Part shown: in pieces, positions 17,252 through 26,135 of the stretch
Layout: every line of letters starts with the position of its first letter
How positions within the stretch are numbered: the first letter of the stretch is position 1
Source of the DNA: Ureibacillus xyleni
GTDB taxonomy: Bacteria > Bacillota > Bacilli > Bacillales_A > Planococcaceae
DNA: 64,000 nucleotides
NCBI RefSeq assembly: GCF_900217795.1
Contig: NZ_OBMQ01000001.1
Coordinates: 425,011-489,010 of the forward strand
Reading direction: 5' to 3'
Translations under genes and position numbers: made by a program
Notes under the pieces: generated by a model
Databases searched by the model: none
What the model was told of the DNA's origin: nothing
What the model saw: the letters and a program-made list of their open reading frames with translations, nothing else

Positions 17252-18025
17252 ATGTTACTAAAAGACGAAACAATTATCGTTACTGGCGGATCAAGTGGTA
17301 TGGGGTTAGCGATGGCAAAGCAATTTGTTAGCCAAGGGGCAAATGTTGTTATTACAGGTCGTGACAATGAAAGATTGCAAAAAGCTAAAAATGAAATAAC
17401 AAAAGATCGTGGTAACACAATTGAAACTTTCCAAATGGATGTTCGAGAAATCGAACATGTACAAGCAATGGTTCAGTTTACGCTTAATAAATATGGGAAT
17501 ATTACTAGTTTAGTAAATAATGCAGCAGGAAACTTTATTGTACCTGCAGAAAAACTATCTCCAAACGGTTGGAAAGCTGTTATCGATATCGTATTGAATG
17601 GAACATTTTATTGTTCTTCTGAAGTAGGCAAATATTGGATTGAAAATGACATAAAAGGAAAAATACTAAACATGGTAGCTACTTATGCTTGGGGTGCTGG
17701 GGCTGGAATTATCCATTCTGCCGCTGCAAAAGCAGGTGTTTTGTCACTAACACGTTCACTCGCTGTTGAGTGGGGTTACCAATATGGAGTAAGGGTAAAT
17801 GCCATTGCACCGGGACCAATCGATCGAACTGGAGGAGCAGAGAAACTATGGCAATCAGAAGAACATACAAAACGAACAATTAATGCTGTGCCATTAAAAA
17901 GATTAGGTACACCTGAAGAAATTGCTGATTTAGCTACTTTTATTTTGTCACCAAAAGCTTCTTATATGAATGGAGAATGCGTCACATTAGATGGTGGTCA
18001 GTGGTTAAATCAATATCCATTTTAG
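17252..18025 (+). CDS. fadH: 2,4-dienoyl-CoA reductase (SDR)
   Basis: 257-residue classical SDR. The NADP-binding motif is TGGSSGMGLAMAKQF (about 12-26), followed by NNAAGNF at about 90. The usual catalytic Tyr-x-x-x-Lys stretch is replaced by HSAAAKAGVLSLTRS: the Lys is present but the Tyr position is His/Ser, as in the 2,4-dienoyl-CoA reductase subfamily. FadH reduces 2,4-dienoyl-CoA to 3-enoyl-CoA in beta-oxidation of unsaturated fatty acids. It matches B. subtilis FadH (YkuF) and sits in the same order before ykuL-ccpC. TAGGGGAT precedes the ATG. Confidence 0.88.
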   Translation: MLLKDETIIVTGGSSGMGLAMAKQFVSQGANVVITGRDNERLQKAKNEITKDRGNTIETFQMDVREIEHVQAMVQFTLNKYGNITSLVNNAAGNFIVPAEKLSPNGWKAVIDIVLNGTFYCSSEVGKYWIENDIKGKILNMVATYAWGAGAGIIHSAAAKAGVLSLTRSLAVEWGYQYGVRVNAIAPGPIDRTGGAEKLWQSEEHTKRTINAVPLKRLGTPEEIADLATFILSPKASYMNGECVTLDGGQWLNQYPF

Positions 18026-18106
18026 TTACTTTGCAAGTTTTCGGAGAGGAATAACTAAAAATATGAGATGCATACTAATTACAACTCTAATGCAAAGGAG
18101 GTTGTA

Positions 18107-18349
18107 ATGATGGGTATGTGGGTAATACCGGCATTAATAACGGGTATTCTTTTAGTAGCCGTTTCGTATTATATGTCATATGGGGTCATGAAAAATGTTC
18201 GAAAGCGAGCTGCTGCAACAGATACACCGATTAGTAAAGTAGTACGTGATCACCCAATTGCAATGAACCCAATTATTATCATGTATGTTATCTTTGGTTT
18301 ATTTACTGGAATAATGATTTTTTACTATTGGTCTGTTTACGGCTATTAG
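18107..18349 (+). CDS. Small membrane protein of unknown function
   Basis: 80 residues with two membrane segments: residues 3-25 and about 55-78, joined by a basic loop containing KNVRKRAAATDTPISKVV. AAGGAGGT at 18095-18102 fixes the ATG at 18107; an earlier in-frame ATG at 18068 has none. It lies 81 bases after fadH, probably in the same transcript. The two-helix, positively charged loop layout suggests a membrane-anchored adaptor, but I recognise no family. Confidence 0.7.
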   Translation: MMGMWVIPALITGILLVAVSYYMSYGVMKNVRKRAAATDTPISKVVRDHPIAMNPIIIMYVIFGLFTGIMIFYYWSVYGY

Positions 18350-18464
18350 TATGTGTTATTTTAGAAAAATCATCCTTCTACTCCAAAATACTACCTGCTT
18401 ATCATGGTCATTTGTGAACAAATTGTGATATCATATAAGTAATGTAGTATCCTGTTCTGAATAG

Positions 18465-18471
18465 TTCGACA
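18465..18471 (-). promoter_or_regulatory. Spo0A-box-like heptamer before cbpB/darB
   Basis: TTCGACA (TGTCGAA on the minus strand) within a 14-base stretch identical to one upstream of the KinE-like gene (3189-3202). It ends just before the ribosome binding site AAAGGAG, an unusual place for an operator, so function is uncertain. Confidence 0.3.
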
Positions 18472-18490
18472 GAAAAAGGAGTAGAAGGCC

Positions 18491-18931
18491 ATGATTTCAA
18501 CAAATAGAAGAGCATTATTAGATACTCCGATTAGTGAGTTCATTATTTCATCTGAAAAAGTAGCTCATGTTCAAGTTGGTAATAGTGCTGAACATGCTTT
18601 ATTAGTATTAACAAAAACAGGTTATTCTTCAGTCCCTGTATTGGATACTAAATATCGTTTACATGGATTATTAAGTACGAAAATGATTACTGAGTCTATT
18701 TTAGGTCTTGAACGGATTGAATATGAAAAGCTTGCAAACATTAAAGTTGACGATGTAATGGATCGTGGTGTTACGTATTTAAAAATAACTGACACATTCC
18801 AAAAAGCTTTGGATTTAGTAATAAACCATGCTTTTTTATGTGTAGTAGATCATGAAGGTACATTCGTTGGAATATTAACTCGTCGTGTCATTTTAAAACA
18901 ATTAAAAAAATACATTTATTCAGTAGATTAG
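18491..18931 (+). CDS. darB: CBS-domain c-di-AMP receptor CbpB/DarB (YkuL)
   Basis: 146 residues made of two CBS domains (about 12-72 and 82-140). The stretch KVAHVQVGNSAEHALLVLTK and the later YRLHGLL and GLERIEYEKL match B. subtilis YkuL closely. DarB binds c-di-AMP; in its free form it activates the (p)ppGpp synthetase Rel and stimulates pyruvate carboxylase. The start of pycA is at the end of this window, and the K+ channel genes, also c-di-AMP targets, are at 1589 and 39617. AAAAGGAG precedes the ATG. It has its own terminator. Confidence 0.9.
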   Translation: MISTNRRALLDTPISEFIISSEKVAHVQVGNSAEHALLVLTKTGYSSVPVLDTKYRLHGLLSTKMITESILGLERIEYEKLANIKVDDVMDRGVTYLKITDTFQKALDLVINHAFLCVVDHEGTFVGILTRRVILKQLKKYIYSVD

Positions 18932-18937
18932 TAGAGT

Positions 18938-18976
18938 AATCGACAAAGTCCTGTCATGGATTTTGTCGATTTTTAA
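18938..18976 (+). terminator. Intrinsic terminator after darB
   Basis: AATCGACAAAGTCC pairs with GGATTTTGTCGATT, followed by TTT. Confidence 0.8.
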
Positions 18977-19017
18977 GTCTAACGGTACGTTTTGCCATGT
19001 AAGGAAGGATGAATAGT

Positions 19018-19908
19018 TTGACTACAACTGAAGCAGAAATTATAAAAATATTATCTGAAGAGAAAAATATGCGAAAGGCTGCAGAACGTCTTTTTTTAAC
19101 ACAACCAGCACTATCTCAACGTTTGCAATCCATTGAAAAAGATTGGGGAGCACAACTTTTTATTAGATCGCAAAAAGGTTTAACACCAACACCTGCAGGA
19201 GAGTTAGTCATACAATACGCAATTGATACGATAATACGTAAAGAAGAGGTTTTTGAAACCATTCAAGCATTAAACTCAAAGGTACATGGGACATTAAAAA
19301 TCGCTTGTGCATCTATTGTGGGACAAAACTGGCTTCCTAAAGTATTAAAGGATTTTGTAACACAATATCCAGATGCGAAAATTTCCTTAATTACAGGATG
19401 GAGTTCAGAAATTGTGAAAGCTCTATATGAAGGGGAAGCACATGTTGGGATTGTCCGCGGACAAGCCGAATGGAAGGGTAAAAAAGTACATCTATTTCGA
19501 GATATGATGTATTTAGTTGATAAAGAAATAAAACAACTTGATGATATATTGACGACAGATCGACCATTTATTCAATTTAAAAGCGACTCGAGTTATTATC
19601 AAGAAATCCAACTTTGGTGGCAACGTCATTTTTCATCTAATCCAAAACGGCAAATTATTGTGGACCAGATTGAAACTTGTAAACAAATGGCAATGAATGG
19701 TATTGGATATGCTATTTTACCTTCCATAACTTTAAATGGTGAGGAGAAAGTAAATAAAATACCCATCACAAATACTGAAAAAGATTTAGGATTAACCCGT
19801 GATACTTGGTTAATTGGCTATGAGTCTTCTTTTGAATTAAGGCAAGTAGCAGCATTTGTTGAGGTTGTTAAACAACATGCAAGCTGTCTTTACGATTATA
19901 CAAAATAA
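19018..19908 (+). CDS. ccpC: LysR-type regulator CcpC
   Basis: 296 residues. The helix-turn-helix is at about 15-55 (NMRKAAERLFLTQPALSQRL), followed by the periplasmic-binding-protein-like effector domain with ISLITGWSSE, PFIQFKSDS and DQIETCKQMAMNGIGYAILP, patterns close to B. subtilis CcpC (YkuM). CcpC represses the citrate synthase and aconitase genes citZ and citB and is relieved by citrate. Order ykuL-ccpC is as in B. subtilis. TTG at 19018 is preferred: AAGGAAGG ends only a base before the ATG at 19009, too close, but is well spaced for the TTG. Confidence 0.92.
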   Translation: MTTTEAEIIKILSEEKNMRKAAERLFLTQPALSQRLQSIEKDWGAQLFIRSQKGLTPTPAGELVIQYAIDTIIRKEEVFETIQALNSKVHGTLKIACASIVGQNWLPKVLKDFVTQYPDAKISLITGWSSEIVKALYEGEAHVGIVRGQAEWKGKKVHLFRDMMYLVDKEIKQLDDILTTDRPFIQFKSDSSYYQEIQLWWQRHFSSNPKRQIIVDQIETCKQMAMNGIGYAILPSITLNGEEKVNKIPITNTEKDLGLTRDTWLIGYESSFELRQVAAFVEVVKQHASCLYDYTK

Positions 19909-20081
19909 TACTATGGTAATAAAAAGCTCGTCTAAATGTTCGATTAAATCACACGAAGATAATAGTAATTAAAATAGTTATGTGAATTATAAATAATCGG
20001 ATATTTATACGTGCTATTTAATAAAATATTTAGTACAATATTTTCTATGTTAGAAATCTTTACATAGATAGGAGATTCATA

Positions 20082-20798
20082 ATGACAAAAAAGTTAAATG
20101 CACAAGAAATAATTCAATTTATTGGACAATCAAAAAAAGTAACACCAGTGAAAGTCTATGTAAATGGAGAAGGTGTTGCCAATTTATCGTACGGCGAAAA
20201 TACAAAAGTATTTGGTGAAAATAATAGTGCCGTAGTATTTGGTGAATGGAACGTAATTGAGGTTGCTTTAAAAGAACATAGCGACAAAATTACAGATTAT
20301 GTTGTTGAAAATGATCGTCGTAATTCTGGTGTACCTTTATTAGATTTCAAAAACGTTAATGCACGTATTGAACCAGGTGCGATTATCCGCGATCAGGTTA
20401 CAATTGGTGACAATGCAGTCATTATGATGGGAGCAATCATTAATATCGGTGCTGAAATTGGTGAAAAAACGATGATTGATATGGGTGTAGTATTAGGAGG
20501 TCGTGCTACAGTAGGTAAAAACTGTCATATTGGCGCAGGTACTGTCCTTGCAGGTGTAATCGAGCCCCCTTCTGCAACTCCAGTTATTATTGAAGATGAT
20601 GTTGTCATCGGTGCGAATGCTGTTGTGTTAGAAGGTGTTCGTGTAGGTAAAGGAGCAGTTGTTGCAGCAGGCGCTATTGTAATTAGTGATGTTGAACCAT
20701 ATACTGTTGTAGGTGGTGTACCGGCGCGCGTTTTAAAACAACTAGATGAAAAAACAAAATCTAAAACTGAAATTATGGACGCGTTAAGAAATATATAA
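20082..20798 (+). CDS. dapH: Tetrahydrodipicolinate N-acetyltransferase
   Basis: 238 residues. The N-terminal 80 residues are the DapH cap domain. From about residue 85 the left-handed beta-helix of hexapeptide repeats is clear ([20 protein letters not shown], then IGAGTVLAG and [19 protein letters not shown]). It acetylates tetrahydrodipicolinate using acetyl-CoA in the acetylated branch of lysine and diaminopimelate synthesis. The next gene, dapL, begins 12 bases after the stop and performs the later deacetylation. TAGGAG precedes the ATG. No lysine riboswitch is recognisable in the 173-base leader. Confidence 0.95.
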   Translation: MTKKLNAQEIIQFIGQSKKVTPVKVYVNGEGVANLSYGENTKVFGENNSAVVFGEWNVIEVALKEHSDKITDYVVENDRRNSGVPLLDFKNVNARIEPGAIIRDQVTIGDNAVIMMGAIINIGAEIGEKTMIDMGVVLGGRATVGKNCHIGAGTVLAGVIEPPSATPVIIEDDVVIGANAVVLEGVRVGKGAVVAAGAIVISDVEPYTVVGGVPARVLKQLDEKTKSKTEIMDALRNI

Positions 20799-20810
20799 GA
20801 GGGTGTTAAG

Positions 20811-21929
20811 ATGGATTCACTCATTCAAATAAGAAGAGATTTACATCAAATACCTGAATTAGGTTTTCAGGAGTTTAAAACTCAAAAGTATTTGTTAGAA
20901 AAACTATCTCAGTTTCCACAACAATTTTTAAATATTACTACTTGGGAAACAGGTATCGTCGTAAAAATTACAGGAAGTAACCCATCCAAAACAATTGGTT
21001 GGCGTACAGATATTGATGGATTACCGATAGTAGAAGAGACAGGATTACCTTTTGCTTCAACTCATAACGAAAATATGCATGCGTGTGGACATGATTGCCA
21101 TATGACCATTGCCTTAGGTATCGTAAAGGCATTTGCCGAAAACCAACCAAAGAATAACGTTATAGTTTATTTTCAGCCAGCAGAAGAAGGACCAGGTGGA
21201 GCAGAGCCAATGATCAAATGGTTAAAGCAGGAAAGACCAGATTTATTGCCAGATGAGATTTATGCATTGCATATTGCCCCAGAATATCCTGTTGGTACTG
21301 TTGCGACGAGAGCAGGCCTTTTATTTGCCAATACTTCTGAACTTTTCATTGACTTAAAAGGTCTTGGTGGTCATGCCGCATACCCTCATAAAACTCGAGA
21401 TATGACTGTTGCTGCGGCTAATTTAGTATTACAATTGCAAACGATTATTAGCCGTAATGTAAATCCATTGGACAGTGCGGTTATAACAATTGGAAAAATG
21501 ACGAGCGGTACAGTTCAAAATATTATTGCAGAAAATGCAAGATTAGAAGGTACAATTCGTACGTTAAGTGTAGAAGCCATGAATGAAGTGAAGCGTAGAA
21601 TTGAAGCAATTTGTGCTGGAATTGAAGCTTCTTATGAATGTTCCATCACAATTGATTATGGATCGATGTATTATGAAGTAAATAATAATGAGGCATGTGC
21701 GAATAAGTTATTATCTCATGCAAAATCTTTTGAAGGATGTCAGGCGATTGAGTGTCCACCTGCAATGACAGGTGAAGATTTTGGTTATTTTTTAAAGGAT
21801 ATCCCGGGTGCATTATTCTGGGCAGGAGCAAATTGTGACCATGGATTACATCATGCAAAGTTATCTCCTGATGAAGACTTATTAGCATTCAATGTGCACT
21901 TTGTAGAACAATTTATTAGAAATAATTAA
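20811..21929 (+). CDS. dapL: N-acetyldiaminopimelate deacetylase
   Basis: 372-residue M20D-family metallopeptidase. Metal-site motifs are ACGHDCHMT at about residue 93, [12 protein letters not shown] near 122, LHIAPE near 152 and the dimerisation-domain GGHAAYPHK near 183; the C-terminal His is in DHGLHHAKL. It removes acetate from N-acetyl-LL-diaminopimelate. The gene is often called ykuR in B. subtilis (also labelled dapL, not to be confused with the aminotransferase of that name). GAGGGTG precedes the ATG. The operon ends at a bidirectional terminator. Confidence 0.92.
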   Translation: MDSLIQIRRDLHQIPELGFQEFKTQKYLLEKLSQFPQQFLNITTWETGIVVKITGSNPSKTIGWRTDIDGLPIVEETGLPFASTHNENMHACGHDCHMTIALGIVKAFAENQPKNNVIVYFQPAEEGPGGAEPMIKWLKQERPDLLPDEIYALHIAPEYPVGTVATRAGLLFANTSELFIDLKGLGGHAAYPHKTRDMTVAAANLVLQLQTIISRNVNPLDSAVITIGKMTSGTVQNIIAENARLEGTIRTLSVEAMNEVKRRIEAICAGIEASYECSITIDYGSMYYEVNNNEACANKLLSHAKSFEGCQAIECPPAMTGEDFGYFLKDIPGALFWAGANCDHGLHHAKLSPDEDLLAFNVHFVEQFIRNN

Positions 21930-21932
21930 AAT

Positions 21933-21970
21933 AAAGGTCGACTCGTGAAGTTTATTGAGTCGACCTTTTA
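21933..21970. terminator. Bidirectional terminator between dapL and the convergent SDR gene
   Basis: AAAGGTCGACTC and GAGTCGACCTTT form a perfect 12-base stem, with T/A tracts on both sides. Confidence 0.85.
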
Positions 21971-21971
21971 A

Positions 21972-22739
21972 TTATTGTATTGTATATCCTCCATCTAGTA
22001 CGACGGCTTGACCGGTCATCCCCATTGACTCCTCACTTGCAAGAAAGATAGCCAAATTTGCAATTTCTTTTACATCAAGTAATCGTTTTTGAGGAATTAA
22101 TGGATATAAGACCTCTTCTAAAACCTTTTCTAATGGAACTTTTCTTGTATTCGCTAAATCTTGTAATTGATTGCGCACAAGTGGTGTATCAACATATCCT
22201 GGGCATAGTGCGTTTACGGTTATGCCATCAGTAGCAGTTTCTAGAGCTGCAACCTTTGTTAACCCGATAACACCATGTTTTGCAGAATTATAAGCAGCCT
22301 TCCCTGCAAATCCGACAAGACCATTAATGGAGGCGATATTTATTATTCTTCCAAACTTTTGCTTTTTCATAAAAGGTAATACATGTTTAATAGAGATAAA
22401 AGGAGCAGTTAACATGACTTTTACCATTAATTCAAAACGTTCAGTTGGGAAGTCTTCAATCATGGCAACGTGTTGGAAACCTGCATTATTTATTAATATA
22501 TCAATCCGTCCAAAAGTATTTACTGTTGTTTTAATGGATGATTTGATTTCCTCTTCATTTGTTACATCACATTTAATGCCAATAGAGTGTTTTCCTAAAA
22601 TGGAAGCAGCGTTTTTTACCTTTACCTCATCTATATCTGTTAATACAACTTTTGCACCTTTTCGATAAAATTCTTTTGCAATTTCATATCCTATCCCTTG
22701 TCCAGCTCCAGTAATTAGTACGACTTTATCTTGAACCAT
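21972..22739 (-). CDS. bdhA: 3-hydroxybutyrate dehydrogenase (SDR)
   Basis: 255-residue classical SDR with the cofactor motif TGAGQGIGYEIAKEF (about 10-24), NNAGFQHVAMIEDFP near 88, catalytic Ser in INIASINGLVG and YNSAKHG (Tyr and Lys). The QHVA segment, the insert LVRNQLQDLA and the end VLDGGYTIQ are characteristic of D-3-hydroxybutyrate dehydrogenase, which oxidises 3-hydroxybutyrate to acetoacetate during use of ketone bodies or PHB. No PHB genes lie in the window. The minus-strand start has GGGGG upstream. Marks the left end of the block absent from the corresponding B. subtilis region. Confidence 0.82.
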   Translation of the reverse strand: MVQDKVVLITGAGQGIGYEIAKEFYRKGAKVVLTDIDEVKVKNAASILGKHSIGIKCDVTNEEEIKSSIKTTVNTFGRIDILINNAGFQHVAMIEDFPTERFELMVKVMLTAPFISIKHVLPFMKKQKFGRIINIASINGLVGFAGKAAYNSAKHGVIGLTKVAALETATDGITVNALCPGYVDTPLVRNQLQDLANTRKVPLEKVLEEVLYPLIPQKRLLDVKEIANLAIFLASEESMGMTGQAVVLDGGYTIQ

Positions 22740-23201
22740 TATAGTAACCCCCTTCTCTAAAAAATGTTCCTTTTTGTGTAGATATGATTGTAATTAGATT
22801 TTTATTATATATTTACTTCAATTTCTTAAATTATTTTTCTTAGAGTACAGACTAATTTTCAAAAATCTGCAGTAAATCTATTGCTCTTAGTTTCAGGTGG
22901 AATGCTAGTGGTGTGATTTAAGTTCCTCCGTCGTCGCATAGGTCTGTTTATGGCTACTAAATACAAATAACCCTCACAAAATATCCTGTTGAATTTTTTT
23001 ATAGGACCATATTTTGATAGTTCAATACTTTTATACTGGTATAATATGGATAAAGATTATATTATAATTCAGTAAGCTACATATCATCTGGTATATCTGT
23101 AGTGAAATTACGTTACAAAAGTAGAAAGAAAATGTTTCATTCTTCCATTTTTTAAATGACTACCTTATGAAATGATAGAAGTGACTAAGGGGGTCAAGAA
23201 A
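22740..23201. other. Intergenic region between divergent genes, mostly featureless
   Basis: About 460 bases separating bdhA (minus) from the Gfo/Idh gene (plus). I see no ORF of substance and no clear hairpin. A short stretch near 22895-22960 is richer in G and C than its surroundings; nothing in it is recognisable. Confidence 0.4.
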
Positions 23202-24176
23202 ATGGAAAATAAAAGCATGTTAGGAATTGGAATTATTGGTATTGGTATTGTTGGAGAGAGATTACTACAGGCATTTAAGGATCACCCTAGAACAGAAGTT
23301 GTTGGTATTTTTGATGCGAATGAGAAACGCCTGGTAGAGGTTGGGGAAAATTATGGCATTGAAATTTTTTATGATTCAATTCAATTAATAGAGAGTAGGA
23401 AAGTAGATTGTATATATTTAGCGGTTCCTCCAAAGTTTCATTACTCTCTTGCTAAGGAGATTATAAAGCGTGGAAAACATATCATTTGTGAAAAGCCATT
23501 AGCAAACTCTTTATTAGAGGCAGAGGAAATGCTTGCCCTAGCAGAACAGGAAAATATAATGCATGCAATGAATTTCCCAACTGTTTATAGACCATCTTTT
23601 CTAACCTTACAAAACCATGTAAAAAAGGGTTTTTTAGGCGAGTTAACGAGAATTGAAGTACAGTGCTACTTTCCAGAATGGCCACGATCTTGGCAAAATA
23701 ATAATTGGATAAAGTCACGGGAGCAGGGGGGATTTATTCGTGAGGTCTTTCCACATTATATCGAAATGATACAAAGATTATTTGGTGATATTGAAAATGT
23801 ATGCTCTTACATCGAGTATCCTTCTAACGAGGATCAATGTGAAAAAAGTACTGTTGCAATAGCAACTTTAATAGATGGGACGCCGATATTGTTTAATGCA
23901 GTATCAGATATAGGTATGAAAGAGAATTTAAAGTTTACCTTACGCGGAACAAGTGGAGTTCTTCATCATAAAAATTGGACAGAGTTGTGGAGAGAGACAC
24001 CGGATATAAAAGAGCAAGTTATATTACCAAGTGAAAATCACTTTACTAGTTTTATAAATGATATTATTCGTAATTTCAACGGTGAACCTACTAGACTAGT
24101 TACTTTTCGTGAAGGGGTAAAAATACAAATGGTACTTGAAAAAATTTTGGAAGGATGTAATTGCCGAAAGTTTTAG
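23202..24176 (+). CDS. Gfo/Idh/MocA-family oxidoreductase
   Basis: About 324 residues. The Rossmann motif GIIGIGIVGERLL is at about 9-21, and the conserved EKP motif, whose Lys takes part in catalysis, is in CEKPLANS at about 96. The C-terminal alpha/beta domain has HYIEMIQRLFGDIENV, in place of the usual GGG..D..H helix. Family members oxidise or reduce cyclitols, sugars and sugar acids with NAD(P). ATG at 23202 follows AAGGGGG; the in-frame ATG at 23172 lacks a site. It precedes an SgrR-like regulator with 136 bases between. Substrate unknown. Confidence 0.8.
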   Translation: MENKSMLGIGIIGIGIVGERLLQAFKDHPRTEVVGIFDANEKRLVEVGENYGIEIFYDSIQLIESRKVDCIYLAVPPKFHYSLAKEIIKRGKHIICEKPLANSLLEAEEMLALAEQENIMHAMNFPTVYRPSFLTLQNHVKKGFLGELTRIEVQCYFPEWPRSWQNNNWIKSREQGGFIREVFPHYIEMIQRLFGDIENVCSYIEYPSNEDQCEKSTVAIATLIDGTPILFNAVSDIGMKENLKFTLRGTSGVLHHKNWTELWRETPDIKEQVILPSENHFTSFINDIIRNFNGEPTRLVTFREGVKIQMVLEKILEGCNCRKF

Positions 24177-24312
24177 TAAAGTAGGTGAAAAATTGTTGTA
24201 GAGGTTAACTATTGTGCATTAGGTCTTAGTGAAATTGGAAGGGTAAAATACTTATCAAATATGTAAAAACTTTTTGAATTAACATGATTAAGTTAATCGG
24301 GGGAAGGAAGGC

Positions 24313-26109
24313 ATGAATCTTCAAACTCAGTACTACTTTTTATTGCTAAGGCGAGTATTTCGGGATATTGAATGCAATGTTGAAATCTCCATTTCCATGA
24401 AATTTATTTCGCAAACTTTATTTTGTACAGAAAGAAATGCAAAGTTAATTTTAAATAAATTACTAGAAGAAGGACTAATTCAGTTTACCTCGGGAAAAGG
24501 GAGAGGGAACACATCCACCATTGTCTTTTTGGTAAGTCTTAATAAGGCCCTACTAAAGCAAATCCAATATTTGATTAAAGAAAATAAAATTAATCAGGCA
24601 ATTGATTTAGTGAAAGAGTTTGGAAAAGGTACTGAAGTAGAAGAATACTTCATTAATTGGATTACCAACTACTTTGGTTATCAAAAGATGTCATCGTCTT
24701 TTAATGAAGTAGAAGAAGTAGAAGTATTGCGTTTCCCAATATATCGCCCTATTACAACAGTCGATCCAACACGGGTGTTCTTTGATTTTGATGCCCATCT
24801 TGTAAAACAGGTTTACAACACACTTGTTGACTATCATTTTGATACGAAGGAGTTTGTCGGAAGTATCGCACATAGCTGGGAGCATAACGAGAAATGTACG
24901 GAATGGTTTTTCTATTTGAGGAAAGGTGTTCATTTCCATAATGGAAAAGAGCTAAATGCTAGTTCTGTTAAAGATTCAATTATTCGGTTGTTTCATTCTC
25001 CTCATCAATGGCTTGTCGAGGATATTGCAGATATTAAGGTACTATCCAAGTATGTTGTCTCATTTTCTTTAAAAAGAGAAAACCATCTATTTCTTCATTA
25101 TGTTGCTTTTGTTCCAATGTCAATTGTTGATGTTTCATCCACTTCTGATGGATTTTCTCAGTACTCAATCGGAACAGGTCCATTTCGTTTTGAAAAAATA
25201 CAACCCGATTTCTGTTTACTTTCTAGTCATTCTAGTTATTTTGGTTATCGACCTCATTTAGATAAGGTTGAAATTATTCGAATTTCTGAAGAGCTTAGAG
25301 GAAGTATTGAAGACTCGAAAAAGTTGTTTCTTGATACAGCAGAAACAAACTTGGGGGAAAAAGAACAATGGGAAACATCAAATGCTATCTTCTCTGGTAC
25401 AAATGTTATTACTTTTAATACAAAAAGAGATGGACCTCTTCAAAAAGTAGAAATTAGGAAATTAATTGGAGAACTATTTGACCGTAAAAAGCTTGTAAAT
25501 CTCGGAAAACCTCGAATAAGCCCTGCTCAAGGTTTTTTAATTGAAAATAGACAAATGGAACATGAACTCTCTTATTCTGAAAAAAGCCCCACTCCTGCAG
25601 ACATTAAAAACAAATTAAAAAAACAAGGTTATTTAGGAGAAAAGCTTACACTTGTTACCTATTCAAGACATTCATTAGATGCAAAACTAACTCAACGAAT
25701 GTTAGCTGAAGCAGGTATTCGATTAGAAATAAAAATTGTTAATTGGAATAATATTCAACGTAAAGAAATACTCGAAAATGCAGATATGATTTTGTTTGAA
25801 GGAACTCCAAATGAAGGATTAATCTCCTTATTCGAGTTACTCCTCTTTAAAGACGGTTTTATCTATCCATTTTTATCAGAGCAATTAAAGAGTAAAGTAG
25901 AATCATTTATATACTGTATAAAAAAAGAAAATAATACATGTAATAGTTTAAAGATTTATAAAAATTTAGAGCAATTTCTTATAGAAAATGGGGTTGTACA
26001 CTTTTTAGTGCATAAGCAAGTTGAAGTTTTTCATGACTATTCACTTAAAGGTGTACGTTTTAATTCTAGAATGTGGATTGATTTTAAGGACATTTGGTAT
26101 AAGCAATAG
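24313..26109 (+). CDS. SgrR-family transcriptional regulator with solute-binding domain
   Basis: 598 residues in two parts. Residues 1-110 form the SgrR-type N-terminal DNA-binding domain (MNLQTQYYFLLLRRVF, then FCTERNAKLILNKLLEEGLI as the winged helix). Residues about 165-500 are a periplasmic-binding-protein fold of the oligopeptide-binding (SBP_bac_5) class, with VHFHNGKELNASSVKDSI and IGTGPFRFEKI. There is no signal peptide, so this is a cytosolic sensor-regulator. In firmicutes such proteins often stand near an MFS exporter; here the nearest same-strand one is at 29156. GGGGGAAGGAAGG precedes the ATG. Effector unknown. Confidence 0.82.
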   Translation: MNLQTQYYFLLLRRVFRDIECNVEISISMKFISQTLFCTERNAKLILNKLLEEGLIQFTSGKGRGNTSTIVFLVSLNKALLKQIQYLIKENKINQAIDLVKEFGKGTEVEEYFINWITNYFGYQKMSSSFNEVEEVEVLRFPIYRPITTVDPTRVFFDFDAHLVKQVYNTLVDYHFDTKEFVGSIAHSWEHNEKCTEWFFYLRKGVHFHNGKELNASSVKDSIIRLFHSPHQWLVEDIADIKVLSKYVVSFSLKRENHLFLHYVAFVPMSIVDVSSTSDGFSQYSIGTGPFRFEKIQPDFCLLSSHSSYFGYRPHLDKVEIIRISEELRGSIEDSKKLFLDTAETNLGEKEQWETSNAIFSGTNVITFNTKRDGPLQKVEIRKLIGELFDRKKLVNLGKPRISPAQGFLIENRQMEHELSYSEKSPTPADIKNKLKKQGYLGEKLTLVTYSRHSLDAKLTQRMLAEAGIRLEIKIVNWNNIQRKEILENADMILFEGTPNEGLISLFELLLFKDGFIYPFLSEQLKSKVESFIYCIKKENNTCNSLKIYKNLEQFLIENGVVHFLVHKQVEVFHDYSLKGVRFNSRMWIDFKDIWYKQ

Positions 26110-26135
26110 AATACGCTTCTTTTAAAAGGTTACCA

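Noticed and set aside
19909-20081. Possible lysine riboswitch before dapH
   Set aside because: The leader is short and AT-rich without the L-box conserved core.
22327-22668. 113-codon plus-strand ORF inside bdhA
   Set aside because: Opposite strand of a clear SDR gene; no ribosome binding site or family match.
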